Origin: Pseudomonas monsensis
GTDB taxonomy: Bacteria; Pseudomonadota; Gammaproteobacteria; Pseudomonadales; Pseudomonadaceae
Assembly (NCBI RefSeq): GCF_014268495.2
Contig: NZ_CP077087.1
Span: 1,429,501-1,493,500 of the forward strand
Length of the DNA stretch: 64,000 nucleotides
Direction: 5' to 3'
Shown: in pieces, positions 51,298 through 60,362 of the stretch
How the letters are laid out: the number at the start of each line of letters is the position of its first letter
Numbering within the stretch: position 1 is the first letter of the stretch
The notes under the pieces: generated by a model
Seen by the model: the letters and a program-made list of their open reading frames with translations, nothing else
Told to the model about the DNA's origin: nothing
Database searches by the model: none
Translations under genes and position numbers: made by a program

Positions 51298-52449
51298 TTA
51301 GCGCCCGCCCATGATCGCGATGTAGTCCTGAGTCCAGCGGCTATAAGGCACAAACTTGCCACCCTCAGCCTGTGGGGTTTTCCAGAAGGCGATCTTGTCG
51401 AACTGGTCGAAACCGTTGGTCTTGCAACCTTCAGCGCCGAGCAATTCGCTCTCCTTGCACGCCGCTGGCACCGCTGGCAACGAACCAAACCACGCCGCCA
51501 CATCACCCTGGACTTTCGGTTTCAACGACCAGTCCATCCACTTGTAGGCGCAGTTCGGGTGCTTGGCTTCGGCGTGCAGCATGGTGGTGTCGGCCCAGCC
51601 GGTGGCGCCTTCTTTCGGGATGGTCGAGGCGATCGGCTGCTTCTCGTTGATCAGACCGTTGACCTGATATGGCCAGGCGCTGGACGCGACCACGCCTTCG
51701 TTCTTGAAGTCGCTCATCTGCACCGTGGTGTCATGCCAGTAGCGGTGGATCAGCGGCTGCTGCTGGCGCAACAGTTCAAGCACGGCTTTGTACTGATCTT
51801 CGGTGAGTTGATACGGGTCCTTGATCCCCAGTTCAGGCTTGGCGGTCTTCAGGTACAGCGCCGCGTCGGCAATGTAGATCGGCCCGTCATACGCCTGCAC
51901 ACGGCCCTTGTTTGGCTTGCCGTCGGGGAAGTTCTGCGCGTCGAACAGCACGTTCCAACTGGTCGGCGGTGTCTTGAACACGTTGCTGTTGTACATCAGC
52001 ACGTTCGGGCCCCACTGGTACGGGGTGCCGTAGGTCTGCTTGTTGACCACGTACCACGGCGCATCTTTCAGGCGCGGGTCGAGGGTGTTCCAGTTCGGGA
52101 TCAACGCAGTGTTGATCGGTTGCACGCGCTTGCCGACGATCAACCGCAGCGACGCATCGCCCGACGCAGTGACCAGGTCGTAACCGCCCTTGGCCATCAG
52201 GCTGACCATTTCGTCAGAAGTGGCGGCGGTCTTCACGTTGACCTTGCAGCCGGTTTCCTGCTCGAAACCGGTCACCCAGTCGTAGGCCTTGTCGCTTTCG
52301 CCACGTTCGATGTAACCCGGCCACGCCACGATATCCAGCTGACCTTCGCCGGCGCCGACGGCCTTCAGCGGCTCGGCGGCTTGCAGGCTGGCGCTGGCCA
52401 GCAAAGCCGTGGTGATTGCACTGAACAGTGCGGTCTTGTGCACGAACAT
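51298..52449 (-). CDS. Periplasmic polyamine-type binding protein (YdcS-like)
   Basis: A 383-residue exported solute-binding protein. Signal peptide about 1-25 (ALFSAITTALLASASLQA), mature start EPLKAVG. The fold is SBP_bac_8/PotF-like: LDIVAWPGYIERG, YDLVTASGDASLRLIVGKRVQPIN, VVNKQTYGTPYQWGPNVLMYNSN. E. coli YdcS has this architecture. Context points to putrescine or a similar amine. ATG at 52449 with GAGG upstream. Confidence 0.92.
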   Translation of the reverse strand: MFVHKTALFSAITTALLASASLQAAEPLKAVGAGEGQLDIVAWPGYIERGESDKAYDWVTGFEQETGCKVNVKTAATSDEMVSLMAKGGYDLVTASGDASLRLIVGKRVQPINTALIPNWNTLDPRLKDAPWYVVNKQTYGTPYQWGPNVLMYNSNVFKTPPTSWNVLFDAQNFPDGKPNKGRVQAYDGPIYIADAALYLKTAKPELGIKDPYQLTEDQYKAVLELLRQQQPLIHRYWHDTTVQMSDFKNEGVVASSAWPYQVNGLINEKQPIASTIPKEGATGWADTTMLHAEAKHPNCAYKWMDWSLKPKVQGDVAAWFGSLPAVPAACKESELLGAEGCKTNGFDQFDKIAFWKTPQAEGGKFVPYSRWTQDYIAIMGGR

Positions 52450-52492
52450 GGGACACACCTCTTTGTTTATTAGGTTTTTGTTAAGAGTAGTC

Positions 52493-52569
52493 GCAAGCTC
52501 CAAGCTCCAAGCTGCAAGACACAGCGGATTTGCTTTTAACTTGCGGCTTGTAGCTCGCCGCTTAAAGCT
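52493..52569. repeat. Inverted repeat of GCAAGCT/AGCTTGC type, copy 2
   Basis: GCAAGCTCCAAGCTCCAAGC and an inverse with GCGGCTTGTAGCTCGCCGC surround a centre AGCGGATTTGCTTTTAACTTG closely matching the copy between hom and thrC (29597-29680). It lies inside an operon and overlaps the stop codon of the aldehyde dehydrogenase gene at 52562. Confidence 0.75.
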
Positions 52570-54049
52570 CCCGGCTATGCCGGGCCATGATGTGTCGCAC
52601 CACGCTGTAGTCCTGCAGCGAGTCGCTGGACAAGTCTTTGCCGTAACCCGAACGTTTCAGTCCGCCGTGGGGCATTTCGCTGACCAGCATGAAATGGCTG
52701 TTGATCCACGTGCAGCCGTACTGCAAGCGGGCGGCGACCTGCATCGCCTTGTCCAGATTCTGCGTCCACACCGACGAAGCGAGGCCGTATTCCGAATCGT
52801 TGGCCCAGTCGACGGCCTGCGAAAGCTCGTCGAAACGGGTCACGGTGACCACCGGGCCGAACACTTCGCGCTGGACGATTTCGTCAGTCTGTTTGCAACC
52901 GGCGAGCAAGGTCGGTTGATAGTAGAAGCCGGCACCGGAATGCACCGCCGCACCGGTCACGCGCTCGATGTGTGGCTGACCGAGGGCGCGTTCGACGAAG
53001 CTGGCGACGCGGTCGCGCTGGCGGGTGCTGATCAGCGGGCCGATCTCGTTGTCGGCATCGCGTTTACCGGCGAAACGCAGACTACCGACGGCGGCGCCGA
53101 GTTCGGCGACCAGTTTGTCGTGAATCCCGGCCTGCGCGTAGATCCGGCAGGCGGCGGTGCAGTCCTGGCCGGCATTGTAGTAACCGTAGGTGCGCACGCC
53201 TTCGACCACCGCTTGAATGTCGGCGTCATTGCAGACAATCACCGGCGCTTTGCCGCCGAGTTCCAGATGCGTGCGTTTCAGGGTTTTCGCCGCAGCCTGC
53301 AGGATCTTCTGGCCGGTGACGATATCGCCGGTCAGCGAGACCATGCGCACCTTCGCGTGGCCGACCAAATGGCTGCCGACGCCTTCGCCGCCACCGCAGA
53401 TGATGTTGATCACTCCACGCGGCAGGATTTCGGCCAGTGCTGGCGCCAGTGCGAGGATCGACAACGGCGTGTGTTCGGACGGTTTGAACACCAGCGTGTT
53501 GCCGGCGGCGAGGGCCGGGGCGATCTTCCACGCGGCCATCATGATCGGGTAGTTCCACGGCGCAATCGAGGCGACCACACCAATCGGATCACGGCGCACC
53601 ATGCTGGTGTAGCCCGGCAGGTATTCGCCGCTGAGCTGACCGGTCTGGCAGCGCACGGCGCCGGCGAAGAAGCGAAACACATCGACAGTGGCGGTCAGAT
53701 CGTCCTGACGCGCCAGGTGCAACGGCTTGCCGCAGTTCAACGATTCGAGACGGGCGAGGTGGTCGGCGTGTTTTTCAACGGCGTTGGCGATATCGAGCAA
53801 CAGGTTCGAGCGTTGCTGCGGTGTGGTGCGCGACCATTCGGCGAAGGCGCGATGGGCGGCGAGGATGGCGGCTTCGACCTGCTCAGTGCTGGCCTCGGCG
53901 ATGTGCGTAAGGATTTCTCCGGTGGCCGGGTTGAGAATCGGTTCGACAAAACCCTGCCCGGCGACCAGTTCGCCGTCGATCAACAACGCGGTACACATCG
54001 GGGTTTGCGCGCCAGCCATTTTCCGCGATCTCTTTTCTTGTGTGGCCAT
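52562..54049 (-). CDS. Gamma-aminobutyraldehyde dehydrogenase-like enzyme, second copy
   Basis: A 495-residue NAD-dependent aldehyde dehydrogenase. Catalytic Cys297 (NAGQDCTAACR) and Glu263 (LELGGK) are present, and SLTGDIVTGQ forms the cofactor turn. It is similar over its whole length to the enzyme at 46596-48020 and to PatD, so both probably oxidise aminoaldehydes from diamine catabolism, perhaps of different chain lengths. ATG at 54049 with GGGAG 5 bases upstream. It heads the operon that continues with the binding protein. Confidence 0.88.
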   Translation of the reverse strand: MATQEKRSRKMAGAQTPMCTALLIDGELVAGQGFVEPILNPATGEILTHIAEASTEQVEAAILAAHRAFAEWSRTTPQQRSNLLLDIANAVEKHADHLARLESLNCGKPLHLARQDDLTATVDVFRFFAGAVRCQTGQLSGEYLPGYTSMVRRDPIGVVASIAPWNYPIMMAAWKIAPALAAGNTLVFKPSEHTPLSILALAPALAEILPRGVINIICGGGEGVGSHLVGHAKVRMVSLTGDIVTGQKILQAAAKTLKRTHLELGGKAPVIVCNDADIQAVVEGVRTYGYYNAGQDCTAACRIYAQAGIHDKLVAELGAAVGSLRFAGKRDADNEIGPLISTRQRDRVASFVERALGQPHIERVTGAAVHSGAGFYYQPTLLAGCKQTDEIVQREVFGPVVTVTRFDELSQAVDWANDSEYGLASSVWTQNLDKAMQVAARLQYGCTWINSHFMLVSEMPHGGLKRSGYGKDLSSDSLQDYSVVRHIMARHSREL

Positions 54050-54149
54050 TGTTGCTCCCGTACCCGGGAGCCGACCGTCTTATAGATGCAGCAAGACTAG
54101 TGCGCGGCTCCGAGGTCGACAAATTCTAAATACTGAAGGTGGCATTCGA

Positions 54150-55064
54150 TTAAATAGATGGCTTGCGTCCACCGTGGGGTTGTTCGCGGGCGACGGTGAG
54201 GAAGGGGTCTACCAGTGCCGGCCGCGCGGTGCCGCGACGCCAGGCCAGCCCGACGTCAAGGGTCTGGTTAAGGTCGGCGATTGGTCGCGCTTCGATGATG
54301 TCGCCCTCCAGTGACCATGGGCGATAGGTCATGTCCGGCTGAATCGACACACCCAAACCGGCGGCGACCAGGCTCCGCACGGCCTCGGTGGACGCGGTTC
54401 TCAGGGTGATCTTGGGTTGCAGCCCGGCGCCACGCCATAGACGCTGGGCATTGCGATCCATCTCGTCGACGTTGAGCTGAATCAGCGGCTCGCCGGCGAC
54501 GTCGGCGAGGTTGATGCTGTCGTGTTCCAGCAGCGGATGCTGGGCCGGTAGCCACAAACGATGCGGTGAATGAGTCAGCACTTCCGTCTGCAAGGCATGG
54601 CGGTCTTCAAGGTTGGAGAGGATCAGCACGCCGACATCTATCTCGCCGCTGACCAGCAAATGCTCGATGTAGGGGCGTTCATCTTCCATTACCCGAATCT
54701 CCACGTTGGGATAGGCACGTTGGAAACGGGTGAGCAAATCCGCCAGGTAATAACCGGCGACCAGACTGGTCACACCGACGATCAACTGTCCGGCGACCTG
54801 ATCGGTGCTCTGTTGCAGGCTGCGCTTGGCGTTATCCACGGTGGCCAGAATCAGGTGCGCCTGGCGCAGGAATTGATGACCTTGATGTGTAAGGGTCATG
54901 CCCTTGGCGTGCCGGCTGAACAGGCTGACACCGATTTCCTCCTCCAGTTGCTGGATCGCTAGCGTCAGGGTCGATTGGGAAATGAACGCGGTTTGCGCAG
55001 CGGCGGAGATCGAGCCCGTTTCGGCCACGGCGATGAAGTGACGGATCTGACGCAGGGTCATCAT
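54150..55064 (-). CDS. LysR-family transcriptional regulator
   Basis: A 304-residue LysR regulator: winged helix at 3-62 (LRQIRHFIAVAETGSISAAAQ, ISQSTLTLAIQQLEEEIGVSLFSR) and a ligand-binding domain from about 90. It lies 100 bases upstream of, and on the same strand as, the aldehyde dehydrogenase operon, so it likely controls it. TTATAGAT occurs upstream of both genes (54080 and 55090). Two adjacent ATGs (55064, 55061) are possible starts. The effector is unknown. Confidence 0.9.
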   Translation of the reverse strand: MMTLRQIRHFIAVAETGSISAAAQTAFISQSTLTLAIQQLEEEIGVSLFSRHAKGMTLTHQGHQFLRQAHLILATVDNAKRSLQQSTDQVAGQLIVGVTSLVAGYYLADLLTRFQRAYPNVEIRVMEDERPYIEHLLVSGEIDVGVLILSNLEDRHALQTEVLTHSPHRLWLPAQHPLLEHDSINLADVAGEPLIQLNVDEMDRNAQRLWRGAGLQPKITLRTASTEAVRSLVAAGLGVSIQPDMTYRPWSLEGDIIEARPIADLNQTLDVGLAWRRGTARPALVDPFLTVAREQPHGGRKPSI

Positions 55065-55148
55065 GAGAAGGGTACCCAGTGGGCGGTTTTTATAGATTGG
55101 CCTGAGTGTATATCTGTTTTTTAGATGCAGAGTGGGGCTGCTTCGCCG

Positions 55149-55177
55149 CCCAGCGGGAACAAGTTCCCTCGCCACAG
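55149..55177. repeat. Single REP-like palindrome
   Basis: GCGGGAACAAGTTCCCTCGC forms a short stem in the gap between the LysR gene and the DUF533 gene. The rest of the gap is divergent promoter region with no gene. Confidence 0.65.
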
Positions 55178-55283
55178 AGGCGTTGAGCAACATCTGGAAG
55201 CACACTCGAACGCCGGGCGGAGGCACTTTCGATCTAGGCTGAGGGCCTTGTAGATCCGGATAACCCCTGTTTGGAGGCGGAAC

Positions 55284-56006
55284 ATGAACACCCGTGGATT
55301 ACTCGATCAATTGCTCAAGTCTGGCCAGGATCTGTTGCAGAACAAGGCCGGCGCGGCGCAGAACAAATCGGCTGCCGGCGGTCTGGGCGGTTTGCTTGGC
55401 GGTTCTTCAGGCTCCGGCGGCCTCGGTGGCTTGCTCTCCGGCGCGGGCGGTGGTGCCTTGGCGGCGGGTGCCATGGGCTTGTTGATCGGTAGCAAAAAGG
55501 CCCGCAAGGTCGGTGGCAAAGTCGCGGTTTACGGTGGTCTCGCTGCGTTGGGTGTGCTCGCCTACAAAGCCTACGGCAACTGGAACGCGCAGAAAGGCCT
55601 GACCCCGCAACGTGAGCCGCAGACCCTCGATCGCCTCCCTGCGGCGCAAGCCGAGCAACACAGTCAGGCCATCCTCAAAGCCTTGGTTGCCGCCGCCAAG
55701 GCCGACGGCCACATCGACGATCGTGAACGCCAACTGATCGAAGGTGAATTCACCAAGCTCGACAACGACCAGGAACTGCAGCACTGGCTGCACGCCGAGC
55801 TCAACAAACCCCTCGACCCGACGGATGTCGCTCGCGCTGCCAGCACGCCGGAAATGGCCGCTGAAATGTACATCGCCAGCGTGATGCTGGTGGACGAGGA
55901 AAACTTCATGGAGAAATCCTATCTCGATGAATTGGCGCGCCAACTCAAACTTGAACCGGGGTTGAAAACCGAGCTTGAAAAGCAGGTGCGACAAGCGACC
56001 CAGTAA
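55284..56006 (+). CDS. DUF533 / TerB-like membrane-associated protein (YebE type)
   Basis: A 240-residue protein. The N-terminal part is Gly-rich (GGLGGLLGGSSGSGG), then a hydrophobic Gly/Ala segment (ALAAGAMGLLIGSKKARKVGG and VAVYGGLAALGVLAYKAYG, about 60-100), then a helical TerB-like domain (about 120-235) with ILKALVAAAKADGHIDDRERQLIEGE. E. coli YebE is envelope-stress induced; function is unknown. GGAGG lies upstream of the ATG. Confidence 0.9.
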   Translation: MNTRGLLDQLLKSGQDLLQNKAGAAQNKSAAGGLGGLLGGSSGSGGLGGLLSGAGGGALAAGAMGLLIGSKKARKVGGKVAVYGGLAALGVLAYKAYGNWNAQKGLTPQREPQTLDRLPAAQAEQHSQAILKALVAAAKADGHIDDRERQLIEGEFTKLDNDQELQHWLHAELNKPLDPTDVARAASTPEMAAEMYIASVMLVDEENFMEKSYLDELARQLKLEPGLKTELEKQVRQATQ

Positions 56007-56278
56007 CCTTTCAGGTTTCATCGCGTTAAGGTCAATGCCGACCAGTCATTGACCTTCGCGAACGGGGGCTTGTTGGCTCAGCCTTTGTGATCCTCATCGC
56101 AGGGTTGACCCCAGGCATCCGTTGGCGTCCTGCACTAAAAACCAGAAAGCAGAAAACCGAGGCCATGAAGTGAGTCCTCGGATAAACGTCCGTCGCTTTT
56201 TTGGGGTTCTTCCGAATACCAGTTCGGGAAACTCGCTCAACGGAGCAACATCCACTGAAGAAGGAATCTTCAAGCAAA

Positions 56279-57376
56279 ATGGTCAGCCCCCATCGTTTGA
56301 CTTACCTCGATTCTGTCAGAGCTCTGGCAGCATTGGCGGTGGTCATTTCTCACTATATTGAAAGAACACCGCTGTTCAATTGGGCGATTTTCGATTACTT
56401 CCGTCCCGGTCAGTTCGGCGTGGTGGTTTTTTTCATGGTCAGTGGTTTCGTGATCCCGTTCAGTTTCAAGGACGGTCCGGGAAAAACCAGGCGTTTCATA
56501 CTTTCAAGATTTTTCAGGCTGTACCCTGCCTATTGGCTTTCAATAGTGCTGGCCTGTGTTGCCATTGCTTTTTTTGTTTCGGGCGAACTTGATCGGGCGA
56601 GAGTGCTGGCGAATGTCACCATGCTTCAAACGATGATCGGATACTCCAACTTGTTTGGCGTGTATTGGACTTTATTTGTCGAGTTGGTCTTTTATGGACT
56701 GTGTATTGCACTGAGCCTGGTCGGGTTGCTGGGGCATCTCAAAGCACGCTTCTGGTTGGCGATAGCGTTGCTGATGCTCTCGCTGGTGGGGGCAGCAGGT
56801 CGCTATTATTATGCGCTCCCGGCCCCCGTCGGAATCTTGTCATCGCTGTCGTTGATGTTGTTTGGGGGATTGTGGCGTAACTTTCAGATTGATCGGGATC
56901 CCAAGGCAGAACGCTACAGTTTCATCTGGATTGCTGTATTCGTTATCGCCTTTCCGATCATTGCACTGTTGGCCTACGATGTTGATCAAGGGCTGCGAGA
57001 AAGTGCCTGGAATTTTATCGGCAGTTATTGGGCTGCGCTGCTGTTCTTCATGTTAACTACCACGGTATTGAAGCTGGAAAACCGGATGCTCGCCTTTCTC
57101 GGGGCGATCAGTTATTCGGTCTACTTGACTCATCCGTTTTTTCTGGAGTTGGCTGACTCGAAAGTTAATTTGCAAAACGGTTTCAATCTTCCCGTCTTTG
57201 TTCTTTATTGCCTGGGCACGCTTGTCCTCTCATCGCTTTGTTATTTTCTGATAGAGAAACGCTCGATCGGATTGGGGCGGCAGATCAATGCGCACCTCGA
57301 TGCACGGTTGACGCGCAGGAGTGCGATCAGCAGAGCGAAGGCATCAGCACTCGAAGCGGGAGTTCAAGTTGATTGA
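56279..57376 (+). CDS. Acyltransferase-3 family membrane protein, copy 1
   Basis: A 365-residue integral membrane O-acyltransferase with about ten hydrophobic helices. YLDSVRALAALAVVISHYIERTP contains the family's R and H residues (RALAAL..SH), followed by FFMVSGFVIPFSF, SRFFRLYPAYWLSI and SYSVYLTHPFF. Such proteins acetylate surface polysaccharides or small molecules. ATG at 56279 was chosen because the domain starts there. Its TGA overlaps the TTG of the next gene. Lower GC and Phe-rich composition differ from neighbours. Confidence 0.87.
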   Translation: MVSPHRLTYLDSVRALAALAVVISHYIERTPLFNWAIFDYFRPGQFGVVVFFMVSGFVIPFSFKDGPGKTRRFILSRFFRLYPAYWLSIVLACVAIAFFVSGELDRARVLANVTMLQTMIGYSNLFGVYWTLFVELVFYGLCIALSLVGLLGHLKARFWLAIALLMLSLVGAAGRYYYALPAPVGILSSLSLMLFGGLWRNFQIDRDPKAERYSFIWIAVFVIAFPIIALLAYDVDQGLRESAWNFIGSYWAALLFFMLTTTVLKLENRMLAFLGAISYSVYLTHPFFLELADSKVNLQNGFNLPVFVLYCLGTLVLSSLCYFLIEKRSIGLGRQINAHLDARLTRRSAISRAKASALEAGVQVD

Positions 57377-58461
57377 ATACATTAACTTTCGCTGATAACG
57401 GGGCAGGAAGCCCACGGTGTCGACTGACGCATCTGGATGCCTTAAGGGGCATCGCTGCAATGTTGGTGGTGGTCGCACACTTCATTGAAAGAACCCCGCT
57501 CAAGGACACGTTTTTTTTCACCTGGGTGAACCTGGGGCAAGTGGGCGTGGTGATCTTCTTCTTGCTCAGCGGGATGGTCATTCCCTATAGCCTGAAGGAG
57601 GGGCGGCACGCGCTGGCGACTTTTGCCGTTTCCCGGTTTTTCAGGTTGTACCCGGCGTACTGGTTTTCCATTGCACTGGCGGTTGCGAGTTTGGACTGGT
57701 TTTTATCGACGCCTGTATCGCTGTCGACTGTGTTGATCAACATGACGATGTTCCAGGCTGTTCTGAAAACACCGGATCTGTTCGGCGTTTACTGGACGCT
57801 GATCATCGAGATGTTTTTCTACGTGGCCTGCGCGGCGTTATTCAGCGTGGGACTTCTGGGCAAAGCCTGGGTGCGATTCGGCGTGGCAATCGGCCTGCTG
57901 GCCGTGGCGCTGATCTTTGCGATCGGCAGATTCTATCTGGCCAAAAAGATCCCCGTAGCGCTGCCGTTGTGTCTGTCGATCATGTTTTTTGGCAGTCTGT
58001 GGCGCGACGTCAGCCTTGGCGTGGCGGACTCACACGTTCGCCGATTGGTCGCTGTCTGGCTGGCATTGTTTGTGGTTTTGCTTGTGCCTATATGCCTGCT
58101 GGCTTACACCACCGACCATGGGTATAAGGAAAATCCGTTCACTTATCTGATCAGCTACTTGATCGGTATGGCCTCTGCGCTTGTCGTGACCTTGTACCTG
58201 CGCAGAACCCTCAAGAGCCTGACGTTTCTGGGCACGATCAGTTATTCGGTGTACCTGATACACCCATTTTTTCTGGAGTGGGCGGCGTACGCGACAGACA
58301 TGCGAGCCCAATTCAATGTGGGGGTTTTTCTGAGCTACCTGGTAGCGACGCTGGTGCTGGCCAGTTTCAGTTATGCCTTGCTGGAAAGGCCAAGTATCGG
58401 CATGGCAAGAGCGATCAATGCGAGATTGCAGGGAAGCTTCAGGCAAAGAGCGCAGGCCTGA
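57373..58461 (+). CDS. Acyltransferase-3 family membrane protein, copy 2
   Basis: A 362-residue paralogue of the preceding gene with the same motifs in order: HLDALRGIAAMLVVVAHFIERTP, FFLLSGMVIPYSL, SRFFRLYPAYWFSI, FGVYWTLIIEMFFY, SYSVYLIHPFF. The start is TTG at 57373, overlapping the upstream TGA by 4 bases (TTGA), so translation is coupled. Tandem duplication followed by divergence is inferred. The substrate is unknown. Nothing is recognised in 58462-58739 except a TATACT -10-like box near 58700 ahead of wspA. Confidence 0.87.
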   Translation: MNTLTFADNGAGSPRCRLTHLDALRGIAAMLVVVAHFIERTPLKDTFFFTWVNLGQVGVVIFFLLSGMVIPYSLKEGRHALATFAVSRFFRLYPAYWFSIALAVASLDWFLSTPVSLSTVLINMTMFQAVLKTPDLFGVYWTLIIEMFFYVACAALFSVGLLGKAWVRFGVAIGLLAVALIFAIGRFYLAKKIPVALPLCLSIMFFGSLWRDVSLGVADSHVRRLVAVWLALFVVLLVPICLLAYTTDHGYKENPFTYLISYLIGMASALVVTLYLRRTLKSLTFLGTISYSVYLIHPFFLEWAAYATDMRAQFNVGVFLSYLVATLVLASFSYALLERPSIGMARAINARLQGSFRQRAQA

Positions 58462-58739
58462 GACAAACTGCAATTCCCGGTAAAAGTGGGCCTCGGTTTT
58501 TGTTTACAGCCTCAACATGCGATTACGTTTTCGGCCGCGCAACACCCGCTATGGCCGATCCGTCGCCCCTTTTTGCCATTACCCCACTGGCACGCCAGCC
58601 CCAGATTGGCGGACAGTCCCATTCCAGAGCCGCCCGCCAAACCCTGTCGGTGGGGCCCGAGGGTTGAAAAGCGTCTTATAAATGAAACACCGCCCTCGGC
58701 TATACTCCCCGCATTTCGACTTAGGCACGAGGAATCACT

Positions 58740-60362
58740 GTGAAGAACTGGACGTTGCGCCAACGCATTTTGGCGAGCTTTGCGGTGATTATCGCCATCA
58801 TGCTGCTGATGGTCGTCGTCTCGTATTCACGCTTGCTGAAGATCGAGGCCAGTGAAAGCAGCGTACGGGACGATGCGATTCCTGGCGTCTATTACAGCTC
58901 GATGATTCGCGGTGCGTGGGTCGACAGTTACCTGCAGACTCAGGAACTGCTGGGCCTCAAGGAAGGGCAGGGCATCAGTAGCGAAGACGTGGCCGACTAC
59001 AAGGCGTTCGAGAATCGCCTGCAAGAGCAGATGGCCAGCTATCGCAGCACCATCACCACCGACGAGGACCGTATCGAGTTCGCGGCATTCGAAAAAGATC
59101 ACGACGCTTACATGCAGATCCAGGATCAAGTGCTTGATTTGCACAAACGCAATCTGGAAGTCGAGGCGGTCAAGCTGTTCAGCGAGAAGCTGACCCCTGC
59201 GTGGTACACCGGCCGCATGAAACTCAATGACATCATTGGTGAGAACAAGAAAGTCGCTGATCAGGCCATGGCCAACATTGATGAAGCGGTGGCCGCGGCC
59301 AAGGTCAGTATGTTTGTCTCGCTGCTGGTCGCCGTCCTGGCAGCCGGTGCCTGTGGCCTGCTGCTGATGCGCGCGATCATGGCCCCGATGAACCGCATTG
59401 TGCAGATCCTGGACATCATGCGCACCGGCGACTTGAGCAGCCGCCTCAACCTTGAGCGCAAGGACGAATTCGGCGCAGTGGAAACCGGCTTCAACGACAT
59501 GATGACCGAGCTGACCGCGCTGGTGTCTCAGGCCCAGCGTTCATCGGTGCAGGTGACCACCTCGGTGACCGAGATTGCCGCCACCTCCAAGCAACAGCAG
59601 GCCACCGCCACCGAAACCGCGGCCACCACCACCGAAATCGGCGCGACCTCCCGTGAGATCGCCGCCACCTCGCGGGACCTGGTGCGCACCATGACCGAAG
59701 TGTCCACCGCTGCCGATCAGGCCTCGGTGCTTGCCGGTTCCGGCCAGCAAGGCCTGGCGCGCATGGAAGACACCATGCACTCGGTGATGGGCGCGGCCGA
59801 TCTGGTCAACGCCAAACTGGCGATCCTCAATGAGAAGGCCGGCAACATCAATCAGGTGGTGGTGACCATCGTCAAAGTTGCCGACCAGACCAACCTGTTG
59901 TCGCTCAACGCGGCGATCGAGGCGGAGAAGGCTGGCGAATACGGTCGCGGTTTCGCCGTGGTCGCCACCGAAGTGCGGCGTCTGGCGGATCAGACCGCCG
60001 TCGCCACCTACGATATCGAGCAAATGGTCCGCGAGATCCAGTCGGCGGTGTCCGCCGGGGTGATGGGCATGGACAAGTTCTCCGAGGAAGTGCGCCGCGG
60101 CATGGCCGAAGTGCAGCAGGTCGGCGAACAACTGTCGCAGATCATCCATCAAGTGCAGGCGCTGGCACCGCGCGTATTGATGGTCAACGAGGGCATGCAG
60201 GCCCAGGCCACCGGGGCCGAACAGATCAACCACGCGCTGGTGCAGTTGGGCGACGCCAGCAGCCAGACCGTTGAATCGCTGCGTCAGGCCAGTTTCGCCA
60301 TCGACGAACTGAGCCAGGTGGCCGTCGGGCTGCGCAGCGGCGTTTCGCGATTCAAAGTCTGA
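58740..60362 (+). CDS. wspA: Surface-sensing chemoreceptor WspA
   Basis: A 540-residue methyl-accepting receptor of the Wsp pathway, which senses surface contact or envelope stress. TM1 about 10-30, a four-helix-bundle periplasmic domain (about 35-185), TM2 about 187-210, HAMP (about 211-265) and a signalling domain with hairpin tip VADQTNLLSLNAAIEAEKAGEYGRGFAVVATEVRRLADQ (around 380-418). GTG start after GAGGAA. It is joined to wspB by TGATG overlap and is the first gene of the wsp operon. Confidence 0.93.
   Translation: MKNWTLRQRILASFAVIIAIMLLMVVVSYSRLLKIEASESSVRDDAIPGVYYSSMIRGAWVDSYLQTQELLGLKEGQGISSEDVADYKAFENRLQEQMASYRSTITTDEDRIEFAAFEKDHDAYMQIQDQVLDLHKRNLEVEAVKLFSEKLTPAWYTGRMKLNDIIGENKKVADQAMANIDEAVAAAKVSMFVSLLVAVLAAGACGLLLMRAIMAPMNRIVQILDIMRTGDLSSRLNLERKDEFGAVETGFNDMMTELTALVSQAQRSSVQVTTSVTEIAATSKQQQATATETAATTTEIGATSREIAATSRDLVRTMTEVSTAADQASVLAGSGQQGLARMEDTMHSVMGAADLVNAKLAILNEKAGNINQVVVTIVKVADQTNLLSLNAAIEAEKAGEYGRGFAVVATEVRRLADQTAVATYDIEQMVREIQSAVSAGVMGMDKFSEEVRRGMAEVQQVGEQLSQIIHQVQALAPRVLMVNEGMQAQATGAEQINHALVQLGDASSQTVESLRQASFAIDELSQVAVGLRSGVSRFKV

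Noticed and set aside
52409..54085. 558-codon open frame antisense to the aldehyde dehydrogenase
   Set aside because: Mirror of a real gene; the comparable mirror frame also appears opposite the paralogue at 47151-47627, showing it follows from codon use.
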